A stretch of 64,000 nt of DNA from Aliiroseovarius marinus. Lineage in GTDB: Bacteria; Pseudomonadota; Alphaproteobacteria; Rhodobacterales; Rhodobacteraceae. The DNA is taken from assembly GCF_004360145.1 (NCBI RefSeq), contig NZ_ML178712.1, positions 1 to 64,000 of the forward strand, read 5' to 3'. Position numbers and translations under genes: made by a program. The first letter of the stretch is position 1; every line of letters starts with the position of its first letter. Below the pieces are notes generated by a model that did not search any database, was not told where the DNA came from, and was given only the letters and a program-made list of their open reading frames with translations. Positions 1 to 7,859 of the stretch are shown in pieces.

Positions 1-209
1 GCGGCGCTACCGTGGTCCAATATTGCGCCGCCCTTTATAAAGTGCAGCTGATCACCTTCGATATGACCAGACAGATCATATTTAAGCCAAAGCGAGCATT
101 TCCAATCGGAAAGCAATGTAGAAATCATAGGTGATCACTGCACTTCAAGCGCGTCACGAACTAGGGCAGTTTTTACATGCAAAAGGTCACCCCAAGTGTA
201 AATTTCACC
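1..209. other. Left-edge intergenic region with inverted repeats
   Basis: No convincing gene is seen. Bases 1-7 and 25-31 form a GCGGCGC/GCGCCGC inverted repeat. Bases 40-57 and 129-145 form a longer near-perfect inverted repeat, AAGTGCAGCTGATCACCT against AGGTGATCACTGCACTT, with one base difference and an arm spacing of about 70 bp. This could be a pair of operators, a cruciform or a small MITE-like remnant. The stretch is downstream of the response regulator gene, which is read leftwards. Confidence 0.4.
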
Positions 210-914
210 TTATTGAGTGGCTGAGAACAGATATCCCACCCCGCGAACGGTTCGGAAGTAGTCAACGTCACATTTATGTGCCGCAAACTTCGCACGGAGG
301 CGACTGACGATGCCATCTATCGCACGATCGTATCCAGCCCATTCACCCCCTCTTAACTTAATGACAATCTGTTCTCTCGAAAGGATTTTGTCCTGATGGT
401 TCAGAAAGATCTCCAAGACATCAAACTCTGTCTTTGTTAGAACAACCTCTTCTTCGTCTGGATTCAAAAATCGCCTCTTCTGTGTATCGACTTTCCAGCC
501 ATCAAACTCAAAAAAAGTATCTTTCTTTTGAGCCTCTAAAGGGGCAACCGACCTTTCCAAACGCCTGAGCAAACTCTGGATGCGAGCAATAAATTCAGAG
601 ATCCTGTACGGTTTTTCAACATAGTCATCAGCGCCAATTTCCAGAGCCAGAACTTTGTCGACTTCACTGTGGTGACCGGAAAGCACCATTATGCCTGCAT
701 TGGTCCCAGCGCGAGCAATTCGGATCACCTCATTGCCATGTCCATCGGGCAAACTGAGATCCACGACCATCAGGTCATACGAACGAATGTCCTGAAGAGA
801 TCGGAACTGATTAATCGTCCTGACAGCTTTCACCCGAAAGCCATATCGCTCGAGAACTTCTGCCAACTCTTCTGCTACCGGAACATCGTCTTCTACCAGA
901 AGAATGCTTTGCAT
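210..914 (-). CDS. OmpR/PhoB-family two-component response regulator
   Basis: The 234-residue protein has the standard two-domain layout. The receiver domain (about residues 1-120) has the acidic pair EDD near the N-terminus, the phospho-acceptor aspartate in MVVDLSLPDG and the conserved lysine in YVEKPY. The C-terminal winged-helix DNA-binding domain (about 135-234) has the typical ending VRGVGYLF. The ATG is preceded by a GGAG about 8 nt upstream. It is divergent from the histidine kinase to its right, with about 150-225 bp between the starts, so the two probably form a cognate pair, although a second receiver gene directly follows the kinase. Target genes are unknown; the neighbouring RTX/exported-protein genes are possible candidates. 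Confidence 0.93.
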   Translation of the reverse strand: MQSILLVEDDVPVAEELAEVLERYGFRVKAVRTINQFRSLQDIRSYDLMVVDLSLPDGHGNEVIRIARAGTNAGIMVLSGHHSEVDKVLALEIGADDYVEKPYRISEFIARIQSLLRRLERSVAPLEAQKKDTFFEFDGWKVDTQKRRFLNPDEEEVVLTKTEFDVLEIFLNHQDKILSREQIVIKLRGGEWAGYDRAIDGIVSRLRAKFAAHKCDVDYFRTVRGVGYLFSATQ

Positions 915-1139
915 TTAATACTCCATCCTCAAGTGCGTGTATGCCGTTCGCAACGACAACTGCCGAATGAAAATTGCCTAACAAACGGCTTCAACAAACT
1001 CCACGCTATCCGCAAAGTTTGCACACAACTCGCACAATTCTTCACGTAAAATACACCTATACTGATGGTTCGGTGCAAGTCCCAAAAGGATTGGATCGCC
1101 CACTTCAGAACGCAAATCCACATCCTAGGAGCAGATCGT

Positions 1140-3881
1140 TTGTCATCTCTATCTAATCAGCAGTCTTTCGCTGGGACCGGTTCTGAAACGTCTCCGTTAG
1201 GAGAAAAGTGGGAAAGAATTGGCTGGCAAATAGCTCTAACGCTTTTCTATACCTCGTTGGCCGTGCTCGGGAACATCGTGAACATTGACCTGTTCTTTGG
1301 AGTCAATTTTTTATTTGGAACGATATTCGTTTGGCTCTGCTGGATATTCCTAGGGCCAATTTCTGCACTTTTCACAGCGATAACTGCCGCGTACTACACT
1401 GTGCTTCTTTGGGGGCACTACTACGCATTTGGAATTTTTATTCTTGAGTTTCTCTTCATAGCCACGCTGCTTCGGCGTGAAAGAGATACATCCAAGATAG
1501 CGCTCGGGTTAGTTGCTTACTGGCTGCTATTGGGAGCACCATTATCATACGCAGCTTATAGTCATGGCTTAGATCTACCTCAGAGCACGTGGATGATTGT
1601 CGTGTCCAAACAAGTTCTGAATAGCCTGCTGAATGTATGCGCCGCGATTTTTCTATTCAATGCGTTTGCCAAGAAACCTCAATGCAGGATTTCCAAAAGG
1701 ACTCGCGAAGTGGGTATTCACGTTCAATCCCCTTCTTATTCAGCGCTGATTCAGTCCTCTATTATCCTGTTGATTTTAGTATCCACTGGCCTCGCAGAGC
1801 TATTTGCCATTCGTAAGTCATTTGATCTTCGCATTGCCGCGACCCACGCCGAGGTGACAAGGGCAGCATCAGCCCTCAGAGCGAATGGGCTGCCTTTTCT
1901 GGCCAAGGAAACACGGTATTGGGCAATGCATCATGATCACCCCTACGCAGTCCAACCGAGCACCAAGGCTAGTCGTAAGGGGGTCATCGAAACCTATGCA
2001 CCGATCGGATTGTACAAGCTTTCAGACACAAACAAATTAGTACGCATCGCAGGCGCGCCTCTGGACGCTTTGAACCAAAGGGCTAGAGAGCTTGTTTTAA
2101 CCCGCCCCAAGGATGGAAATGACACAACCCAGATACTCGATTGCTCCAAAGGCACAATGCTTGTCGCCATTCGTGGCTCGTCGCCTAGCCAAGACTATTT
2201 TTCGTTGTGGCCGTTAGAAGTATTGAGCGTTCTAACTGCGGGGGCCGAAGATGAAGATATCATGCTATCGTGTGGTGCAAGCAGCGCGCCATCAGACGGG
2301 GAATTTAAAATCTGGACGACTAGAGACACCAGCGCCGATATACCCGCGCTTCGATCCTGGCTTGCGGGAACAGCCCAAACTTCATTTGCGATCAGTGAAA
2401 CACCAAAAATCGCTCTGACAGTATCGATGGGAATTCGCAATTCCGTAGTGGAATTTCACGCCGAATACGCACAAGTTATTCTCCGGCTTTCCATAATCGC
2501 AATGGCCTTGATTTGCCTCGTTTACTTTCTTGGAATTAGATTGAATCTCTGGCTCGACCGCTTTGCCCGAGAGACTGAGAACTTCGTCAGAACCGGCGAA
2601 ATCAGCCAACGCGCGCTATCTGCGCGTTTCCAAGAAGATCGCCGTACGGTGCAGTGGGTGAAAAGGCTGGATACCCTCATAAAGGAGAAGGAAAGGTCGG
2701 AACTGCTTGCCATCCGTAATTTCAATGCTGTGATCCAAAACTCCAAAGTTCCAATTTTTGCAACTGATCAATCCGGCAACATCTGCGTTTGGAACTCAAT
2801 GATGCAAGAATTGACCGGTTTCAGCTTACGGGAAGTGAAAGGCAAAAAAATTCTAGGTCTCATTGATGCAAGCGATAGCTCACCAGAAGACTTAGCCGTT
2901 TTGTTTGGTGAAATCGCCCCCAATAGCGCCTCACACAGATTTTCGTTTTCTTTGATCACCAAAGATGGAAGGCAGCTATACCTTCAGACAGGTAGGACGT
3001 TTTTGCACGACGTTTCCACTGCGGTTCAAAGAGGTGTTACTTCTCGCTCCGGTTTAGCCCAGAACAGAAACTACTTTGTGGCTCAAGATATTACAGAAGC
3101 GAAGGTTGCGCAGGCTAATATCCTAAATGCTGCTCGCCTTACCGCACTGGGCGAGATGGCCGCGACATTTGCTCATGAGCTGAACCAGCCTCTAAACGCA
3201 ATTGCATTAGCTTCTGGGAACGGAATGGCGGAATTACATCAGGCTAAACCCAACCTCGCTTCCATCAACAAAAAATTTGAACGCATTGAAGATCAAGCGA
3301 TCAGGGCTGGCGAGGTAATTCAAACCATTCGTCAGTTTGTATTGCATCGCGATCAACTCAAAACCACGACGTTCGACATACTTGAAATCTTAGATAACGC
3401 GCTCGAATCGACGAAGGAATCAATGCGGGTCAACTCCGTCAAACTCAACATTTCACAACCCTGTCAAAACGCGACAGTCGAAGGGAATGCACTCATGCTT
3501 GAGCAATCAATCTTGGCAATATTGATCAACGCGCAACAGGCTGTCTGCGGCAATGCATCAGATAACCGTGAGATCAATATCGAGTGCAGTTACAATGTAT
3601 GCGCCACCTGTGAACGACAGTGTCACAGCCGCTTCGAGGAGGAGGATTCTCTCAGCGCGCGCAAAGCAATCATGATCAAGTTTGCCGACAATGGACCTGG
3701 CATTCCCGAGCGCATCCTTCATGAGGTATTTGAACCGTTCGTGACCTCCAAACCCGAAGAGGAAGGCACCGGAATTGGACTCTACATGGCCAAAACAGCT
3801 GTTGAAGCTATGCAGGGAAGCATTCGGGCGAAAAATACAGAAACGGGGGCAGAGATAATGATTTGCCTTCCGCTGAAATAG
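1140..3881 (+). CDS. Membrane sensor histidine kinase with PAS domain
   Basis: The open frame begins at an ATG at 1065 without a ribosome-binding site. A TTG at 1140 has AGGAG 8 nt upstream and is the better start, giving about 913 residues. In order there are a hydrophobic multi-span N-terminal region (several helices in roughly the first 200 residues), one more helix, a periplasmic sensory domain of about 210 residues, a membrane helix followed by a linker, a PAS domain, and a DctB-like HisKA domain with phospho-accepting histidine in FAHELNQPLNAI. The HATPase domain has an N-box region and G boxes (DNGPGIP, GTGIGLYMAK). An unusual cysteine cluster, C-x4-C-x2-C-x3-C, sits inside the ATPase domain (nt 3587-3625). 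It is followed by a receiver-only gene 29 bp downstream and is probably co-transcribed with it. The signal is unknown. Confidence 0.9.
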   Translation: MSSLSNQQSFAGTGSETSPLGEKWERIGWQIALTLFYTSLAVLGNIVNIDLFFGVNFLFGTIFVWLCWIFLGPISALFTAITAAYYTVLLWGHYYAFGIFILEFLFIATLLRRERDTSKIALGLVAYWLLLGAPLSYAAYSHGLDLPQSTWMIVVSKQVLNSLLNVCAAIFLFNAFAKKPQCRISKRTREVGIHVQSPSYSALIQSSIILLILVSTGLAELFAIRKSFDLRIAATHAEVTRAASALRANGLPFLAKETRYWAMHHDHPYAVQPSTKASRKGVIETYAPIGLYKLSDTNKLVRIAGAPLDALNQRARELVLTRPKDGNDTTQILDCSKGTMLVAIRGSSPSQDYFSLWPLEVLSVLTAGAEDEDIMLSCGASSAPSDGEFKIWTTRDTSADIPALRSWLAGTAQTSFAISETPKIALTVSMGIRNSVVEFHAEYAQVILRLSIIAMALICLVYFLGIRLNLWLDRFARETENFVRTGEISQRALSARFQEDRRTVQWVKRLDTLIKEKERSELLAIRNFNAVIQNSKVPIFATDQSGNICVWNSMMQELTGFSLREVKGKKILGLIDASDSSPEDLAVLFGEIAPNSASHRFSFSLITKDGRQLYLQTGRTFLHDVSTAVQRGVTSRSGLAQNRNYFVAQDITEAKVAQANILNAARLTALGEMAATFAHELNQPLNAIALASGNGMAELHQAKPNLASINKKFERIEDQAIRAGEVIQTIRQFVLHRDQLKTTTFDILEILDNALESTKESMRVNSVKLNISQPCQNATVEGNALMLEQSILAILINAQQAVCGNASDNREINIECSYNVCATCERQCHSRFEEEDSLSARKAIMIKFADNGPGIPERILHEVFEPFVTSKPEEEGTGIGLYMAKTAVEAMQGSIRAKNTETGAEIMICLPLK

Positions 3882-3910
3882 TAACCAGTTGAAAGTTAGG
3901 AGCCATAGTA

Positions 3911-4267
3911 ATGGTAACCGTAGTTTATGTAGATGATGAAACGGTCATCTGTGATGAAGTCAGGGACGCACTGAGCTATCTACCCTGCAACGCCCATGTC
4001 TTTGACGACTCCCATGATTGCTGGGAGTTTCTCGAGAAATGTGATGGTAAAGTTGATGTACTGATCGCAGACCTCACGATGCCAAAGCTTAATGGCGCAG
4101 AGCTGATACAGCTTTGCCTCGCTAGCTTTGGAGGCTCAATTAAATATATTCTGGTCTCTGGAAGAATGGAGACAAGGGAAAGCATCAGACGGATCTTACC
4201 GAATTTAGATCGGGTCATGTCCAAGCCGATCAAGACCGAGAGTGTCCTGTCTTTTGTGTATGAGTGA
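3911..4267 (+). pseudogene. Stand-alone receiver protein, 3' end replaced by IS256 insertion
   Basis: The receiver domain has the acidic residues DDE at residues 8-10, the phospho-acceptor aspartate in VLIADLTMPK and the lysine in MSKPIK. As read now it is 118 residues long, but the last nine or so (after KT) are encoded by the left terminal repeat of the IS element. Joining across the element at its 9-bp duplication restores an ending of A-E-F-A-K-I-V-E-A-A-S then TGA at 5608-5610, a normal last receiver helix, giving a 120-residue protein. It lies 29 bp after the kinase and was probably its single-domain phosphate partner. Loss of helix 5 may or may not abolish function, so it is classed as disrupted rather than certainly dead. 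Confidence 0.8.
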
Positions 4268-5566
4268 TCCGGTTCATGCTTCACCGAAAGGAAGCATGAA
4301 TGACTATTTCGAAAGAACTGCTGGACGAACTTCTGCAAGGCGTTGAGCGCCCGGAAGACCTGCTTGGCGAAGCCGGGCTGATGAAAGAGCTGAAGATCAA
4401 GCTCATGGAGCGGATGCTAGGCGCAGAACTGACCGCACATCTAGGCTACGAGGAAGGCAAGGACGCGCCTTCGGGCCAGACCAGCCGCCGCAATGGCACC
4501 TCAAGCAAGGTTCTGAAGGGTCAGGACGGGGAAATGCCACTGGCGATCCCACGAGACCGTGAGGGCAGCTTCGAGCCGGAACTGGTGAAGAAAGGCCAGA
4601 CCCGGGTCGACGGCATGGATGACAAGATCGTTGGGCTCTATGCCGCCGGGTTGAGCGTCCGTGACATCCGCGCCCATCTTGAAGAGGTCTATGGCCTGAA
4701 AGTCTCCCCCGATCTGATCAGCCGCGTTACTGATGCGGTGCTGGACGAAGTCCGTGAATGGCAAAGCCGTGCGCTGGACCGGATGTATCCCATCGTGATC
4801 TTCGATGCGTTACGGGTGAAGATCCGCGATGCCGACAGCCGGACGGTTAAAAACAAGGCCGTTTACGTGGCCCTGGGCGTCACCCGTGACGGCAGCCGCG
4901 AGGTTCTGGGCCTGTGGATTGCCGAGAACGAGGGCGCGAAGTTCTGGCTGTCTGTGATGAACGAGCTCAAGAACCGCGGCATGCAGGACATTTTGATTGC
5001 CGTTGTTGATGGGCTCAAAGGCTTCCCCGACGCGATCACCGCCGCCTTCCCGGATGCTATGGTTCAAACCTGCATCGTACACTTGGTGCGCCATTCCCTG
5101 AACTTCTGCTCATGGAAGGATCGCAAGGCCGTGGCCGCCGATCTGCGCCGGATTTACAGTGCCCCGACCGCCGAGGCGGCAGAGGCTGAGCTGGATGCTT
5201 TTGAGGAAAAATGGGCCGGGAAATACGCCTCAATCGCCCCGGCTTGGCGCAGGGCATGGGCTGAGGTGGTCCCGTTCTTCGCCTTCGATCCGGCGATCCG
5301 CAAGATCATTTACACCACGAATGCCATAGAAAGCCTGAACCGCGTGATCCGCAAGTCGATCAAGACGCGAGGCTCGTTCCCAACCGATGAGGCCGCAACA
5401 AAGCTGATCTATCTGGCGATACGGAACTTTGAAAAAGATGGCCGAAATGTCCGGGAATGGTTTGCAGCGCGCAATCAGTTCGCCATAATGTTCGGCGAGC
5501 GCTTCGACGCTTGAGTATCTGAAACCGCATGGACCGGCGCAGATACACAGAGTTTAGGACACTCCC
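4239..5566 (+). mobile_element. IS256-family insertion sequence, complete
   Basis: The element is 1,328 bp with one transposase gene. Its ends are imperfect inverted repeats: the left end starts AGAGTGTCCTG and the right end reads GGGAGTGTCCT on the other strand, with similarity continuing about 40 bp to CCGGTTCATGC/CCGGTCCATGC. It is flanked by a perfect 9-bp direct repeat, TCAAGACCG, at 4230-4238 and 5567-5575, within the 8-9 bp range known for this family. The perfect duplication and intact transposase suggest a recent insertion. Confidence 0.9.
4300..5514 (+). CDS. IS256-family (mutator-type) transposase
   Basis: The 404-residue protein matches the usual length of the family. It opens with the typical ELLDELL...LLGEAGL region and LMERMLGAELTAHLGYE. 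Candidate catalytic acids are the aspartate in IVIFDALRVK, the aspartate in AVVDGLKGFPDAI and the glutamate in TTNAIESLNRVIRK, in the normal DDE order. The ATG at 4300 has GGAAGC just upstream. The gene fills the element between its terminal repeats and appears intact, so the element may be active. Confidence 0.95.
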   Translation: MTISKELLDELLQGVERPEDLLGEAGLMKELKIKLMERMLGAELTAHLGYEEGKDAPSGQTSRRNGTSSKVLKGQDGEMPLAIPRDREGSFEPELVKKGQTRVDGMDDKIVGLYAAGLSVRDIRAHLEEVYGLKVSPDLISRVTDAVLDEVREWQSRALDRMYPIVIFDALRVKIRDADSRTVKNKAVYVALGVTRDGSREVLGLWIAENEGAKFWLSVMNELKNRGMQDILIAVVDGLKGFPDAITAAFPDAMVQTCIVHLVRHSLNFCSWKDRKAVAADLRRIYSAPTAEAAEAELDAFEEKWAGKYASIAPAWRRAWAEVVPFFAFDPAIRKIIYTTNAIESLNRVIRKSIKTRGSFPTDEAATKLIYLAIRNFEKDGRNVREWFAARNQFAIMFGERFDA

Positions 5567-5575
5567 TCAAGACCG

Positions 5576-5610
5576 CTGAGTTCGCCAAAATAGTTGAAGC
5601 TGCCTCCTGA
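5576..5610 (+). pseudogene. Detached 3' end of the receiver gene
   Basis: Directly after the right copy of the 9-bp target duplication the bases read in frame as A-E-F-A-K-I-V-E-A-A-S-stop. This is the missing final helix of the receiver gene that begins at 3911. It has no start of its own and marks the exact insertion point of the IS element. Confidence 0.85.
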
Positions 5611-5704
5611 CTAAAAGACCACACCAAGAGGCAGCTTCTTACGAAGAGATGAAGCGGCATGGAACAATGCTTCATCTCTTCCACCCTTTTGCTTTCGCGT
5701 TTTT

Positions 5705-6292
5705 TTATACCCGCGAGTGGTGGCGAAAGTTCAAGGGCCGGGGAACACTGCCGTTTTTAAAATGTCTGAAATCTGAACCTAGTTTTCGGTTGGCGCGCAA
5801 AGCAATTCCAAGCGCGGCGTCAAGCTCGCTAGGGGTGGAGGGACAGGCAAGACAGCAATCACCCAGCCTCGTGGGTTCTTGCTCCCAATGCGGTTTTGGT
5901 CCCTGATCCGAGAGCAACATTATCGGGATTCTGAAATCTACCATTCGAAGTTGGTGGACCCAGCCGGCAAGTTCGGTCTTAGAGTATTGGCGGTCCAGAA
6001 CGATCGCAATCATTGCCCATTCTTCTGGGTCTTCAGAAACCACTTCAAAAGCAGCCTCTAGACTGGTTGTACATGCAGCTTCAAAGCCAAGATCTTTGAA
6101 AGCTTGAATGGACTGAGTAATTTTCGTTTCATCCTGAGCAACAAAAGCAACGCATTTCGCCCTGAAATTGCTCGCATCATTTTCGAAAGTTAAATTGCCA
6201 TCAATCTCTGCACTCACAACAACGAAAGGTGTAATTGCGCTAACGCTTATTGCTTCTTCCTCACGCGGAAGTTTGTTGGGAATTGCCATCAA
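5705..6292 (-). CDS. Degenerate receiver-like protein (paralogue of 9659-10267)
   Basis: The 195-residue protein resembles a response-regulator receiver fold: a hydrophobic strand CVAFVAQDE, then AMIAIVLDRQYSK where the aspartate occupies the phospho-acceptor position, then RIPIMLLSDQG. The lysine expected in the final loop is replaced (CLACPSTPSEL), and there is no DNA-binding domain. It shares a long common segment with the protein at 9659-10267, including EEW-M-AI-LD, LA-WV--LR--D-R-PI, EQEPT-LGD and AxRxNRxLGxxFxHF. It may be a non-phosphorylated adaptor for the nearby kinase, but no function is known. The start shown is the first ATG; the second codon is also ATG. Confidence 0.75.
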   Translation of the reverse strand: MMAIPNKLPREEEAISVSAITPFVVVSAEIDGNLTFENDASNFRAKCVAFVAQDETKITQSIQAFKDLGFEAACTTSLEAAFEVVSEDPEEWAMIAIVLDRQYSKTELAGWVHQLRMVDFRIPIMLLSDQGPKPHWEQEPTRLGDCCLACPSTPSELDAALGIALRANRKLGSDFRHFKNGSVPRPLNFRHHSRV

Positions 6293-6486
6293 CTCGCCCC
6301 CTTAAACCATCTATTAGGTCCAAGTTAGCGATCTATCGTCGAATTCGCCGTTCGCTTCTTTGCAAAATCAGTGTCTGTTTGGTGGAAATTCGATTTTCAA
6401 TGGGTGAACGGTCATGGCCCCACTCGTCCCCCGATGAAGGGGGTAACCTCGCACCCCCTCAGCTCGTAACGTCTCATGCGCCCCTC
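6293..6486. other. Short intergenic region
   Basis: No gene is supported here. It contains the upstream region of the receiver-like gene read leftwards, and a G/C-rich stretch after the XRE regulator (CCCCCGATGAAGGGGG near 6428) that could fold into a small hairpin but has no U-run. Confidence 0.3.
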
Positions 6487-6837
6487 CTAGCTGGCCTTAT
6501 CGACCATCATCTCTGCCATCTCCAACAGCTTGGAGCGCAGCGTCTCAGGCATGGCGCGCGTGGCATGCAGCATGCGAACCTCTGTCTGGGTGCGAGGTGC
6601 TTCGCCATCCGCCTCGACGCCATCCAATCCCTCGAAGAAGTACGTGATGGGGCAGTCCATGAACTTGGCAATCTCGAACAGCTTGCTGGAGCTGATCCGA
6701 TTGGACCCGGTCTCGTACTTCTGCATCTGCTGGAAACTAATCCCCAGCTCCGTGGCCACCTGCGCTTGCGTCAGTCCCTTGACCAGACGGCGCTCTCGAA
6801 CCTTACTGCCAACATGAACGTCTACTGGATGTGCCAT
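6487..6837 (-). CDS. XRE-family helix-turn-helix transcriptional regulator
   Basis: The 116-residue protein starts at the internal ATG (MAHPVDVHVG) rather than at the upstream ATG 45 bp earlier, because a GAGGG motif sits just before it. An HTH domain covers about residues 10-65, with VRERRLVKGLTQAQVA and GISFQQMQKYETGSNRIS, followed by LFEIAKFMDCPITYFFEG. This arrangement is typical of a short Cro/CI-like regulator widespread in alphaproteobacteria. The C-terminal 45 residues are helical and may mediate dimerisation. It is downstream of an exported-protein gene in the same direction (571 bp from that start). Confidence 0.88.
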   Translation of the reverse strand: MAHPVDVHVGSKVRERRLVKGLTQAQVATELGISFQQMQKYETGSNRISSSKLFEIAKFMDCPITYFFEGLDGVEADGEAPRTQTEVRMLHATRAMPETLRSKLLEMAEMMVDKAS

Positions 6838-6853
6838 GATAATACCCTCGCTT

Positions 6854-7408
6854 TCAGTATCGTGTCGTTGAAGAGTTGCCACGAATGCGTGTTGTGCATT
6901 CGCTCAGCTTTCCCAAGGCAGCAGCCGATCCCTTGAGGGACCATAGGGAAATACTTGTTTTCTCTTTCGGTGTCTTGAGAGCGACCTTGCTGCCGCGCCA
7001 AAGGTCTTCCAAAAAATCCCCAACCTTGTCGGTATTGTCGGGGAAGTCGAACCAGATCGTGCGCTGACCCGTCCGATGCACCCCGAACGACGCATCGTTC
7101 AAGGTCCATCGCTCGTAGTCGATGTGTAGGATAGCATCCGCTGAAAACGTGCCATCCCACCCTTCGAAGTCAGAGGCCATCATAATCATCAGGGATGCCC
7201 CGCCACGCTCCCACGTGATCAGGCTGAACAAGTCCCCCGATCCGTTCGTCGTGTCGGCTGAGCACGCTGACGAGTCCGTGGACGAGAGGTAATCATGCGT
7301 CACCTCCCAATCCTTGTGCTTCATCAGCACCGTGCTGTCGATGTCCCCACTGGCCACGTGAGGTAGCACCACCAGCGCCATCACACTGGCCCATGCCTTG
7401 AGTTTCAT
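6854..7408 (-). CDS. Exported protein resembling the IalB family
   Basis: The start chosen is the ATG of MKLKAWASVMALVV, which has GGAGGAAG 6 nt upstream. This gives 184 residues with a Sec-type signal peptide cleaved near VASG. The mature part has two cysteines, one early (SACSAD) and one late (LSECTTRI). The motif ISLWSLKGSAAALGKLSEC resembles the C-terminal GS-x-AL-x-x-L-x-x-C pattern of the invasion-associated locus B family of small periplasmic proteins. Family membership is inferred from this pattern only. It probably acts in the periplasm. Confidence 0.65.
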   Translation of the reverse strand: MKLKAWASVMALVVLPHVASGDIDSTVLMKHKDWEVTHDYLSSTDSSACSADTTNGSGDLFSLITWERGGASLMIMMASDFEGWDGTFSADAILHIDYERWTLNDASFGVHRTGQRTIWFDFPDNTDKVGDFLEDLWRGSKVALKTPKEKTSISLWSLKGSAAALGKLSECTTRIRGNSSTTRY

Positions 7409-7465
7409 GCTGCTTCCTCCATCAAAGTTTTGACCACGTATGCGATCCATTCCTCGGCCATAGCT

Positions 7466-7657
7466 TTAGCCATACCGGAAAAGAAGCGGCTGCGTTGAGG
7501 AGGCGGAGGCGCGGTATCCCCTGATCCTCTCCTTCGCATGCAAGTGCATCACCGGGTTCTCAATAGCGATGTGTTCGCACTTGGCATTGAGGAGCCTGCC
7601 CCCCCTCCCCCGCCCCAGATGTTCCCACATCAGGGCGAGCAGTTCCTTACGGTTCAT
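7466..7657 (-). CDS. Small hypothetical protein (63 aa)
   Basis: An open frame from ATG 7657 gives MNRKELLALMWEHLGRG..., a plausible short basic protein that ends 57 bp before the exported-protein gene in the same direction. There is no clear ribosome-binding site. The start region is duplicated as a perfect 19-bp tandem repeat, so the second copy also carries an out-of-frame ATGAACCGT. No family was recognised, and it may be spurious. Confidence 0.3.
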   Translation of the reverse strand: MNRKELLALMWEHLGRGRGGRLLNAKCEHIAIENPVMHLHAKERIRGYRASASSTQPLLFRYG

Positions 7658-7686
7658 GTAAGGCCACACGGTTCATGTAAGGCCAC
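7649..7686. repeat. Perfect 19-bp tandem duplication
   Basis: ACGGTTCATGTAAGGCCAC occurs at 7649-7667 and again at 7668-7686 with no mismatch. It spans the possible start of the 63-residue ORF on the minus strand. It looks like a recent slippage duplication or a paired regulatory site. Confidence 0.85.
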
Positions 7687-7705
7687 GTACTGGCTTCGTC
7701 TTCGC

Positions 7706-7813
7706 TTACATCGGCAGGTGGGTTGCTCGGTAGCTCGTTGAGTCATCGCTCCCATCACAAATTATGAACGACGAGAGCCCTATTCCAGCCGCAAACAAAA
7801 GCAAAAAATCCAT
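7706..7813 (-). CDS. Small membrane peptide (35 aa) after the RTX gene
   Basis: The ATG at 7813 has a strong ribosome-binding site, GAGAGGAG, 6 nt upstream, and opens MDFLLLFAAGIGLSSFIICDG, a single membrane-spanning helix followed by a polar acidic tail (DGSDDSTS). It lies 46 bp after the RTX protein gene in the same direction. No family was recognised. Short peptides of this form may be membrane accessories, but the only direct evidence is the start site and the hydrophobic pattern. Confidence 0.5.
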   Translation of the reverse strand: MDFLLLFAAGIGLSSFIICDGSDDSTSYRATHLPM

Positions 7814-7859
7814 GTCTACTCCTCTCGGAGCCCCCTCACGCCACTTCTGGCTAATTGCT

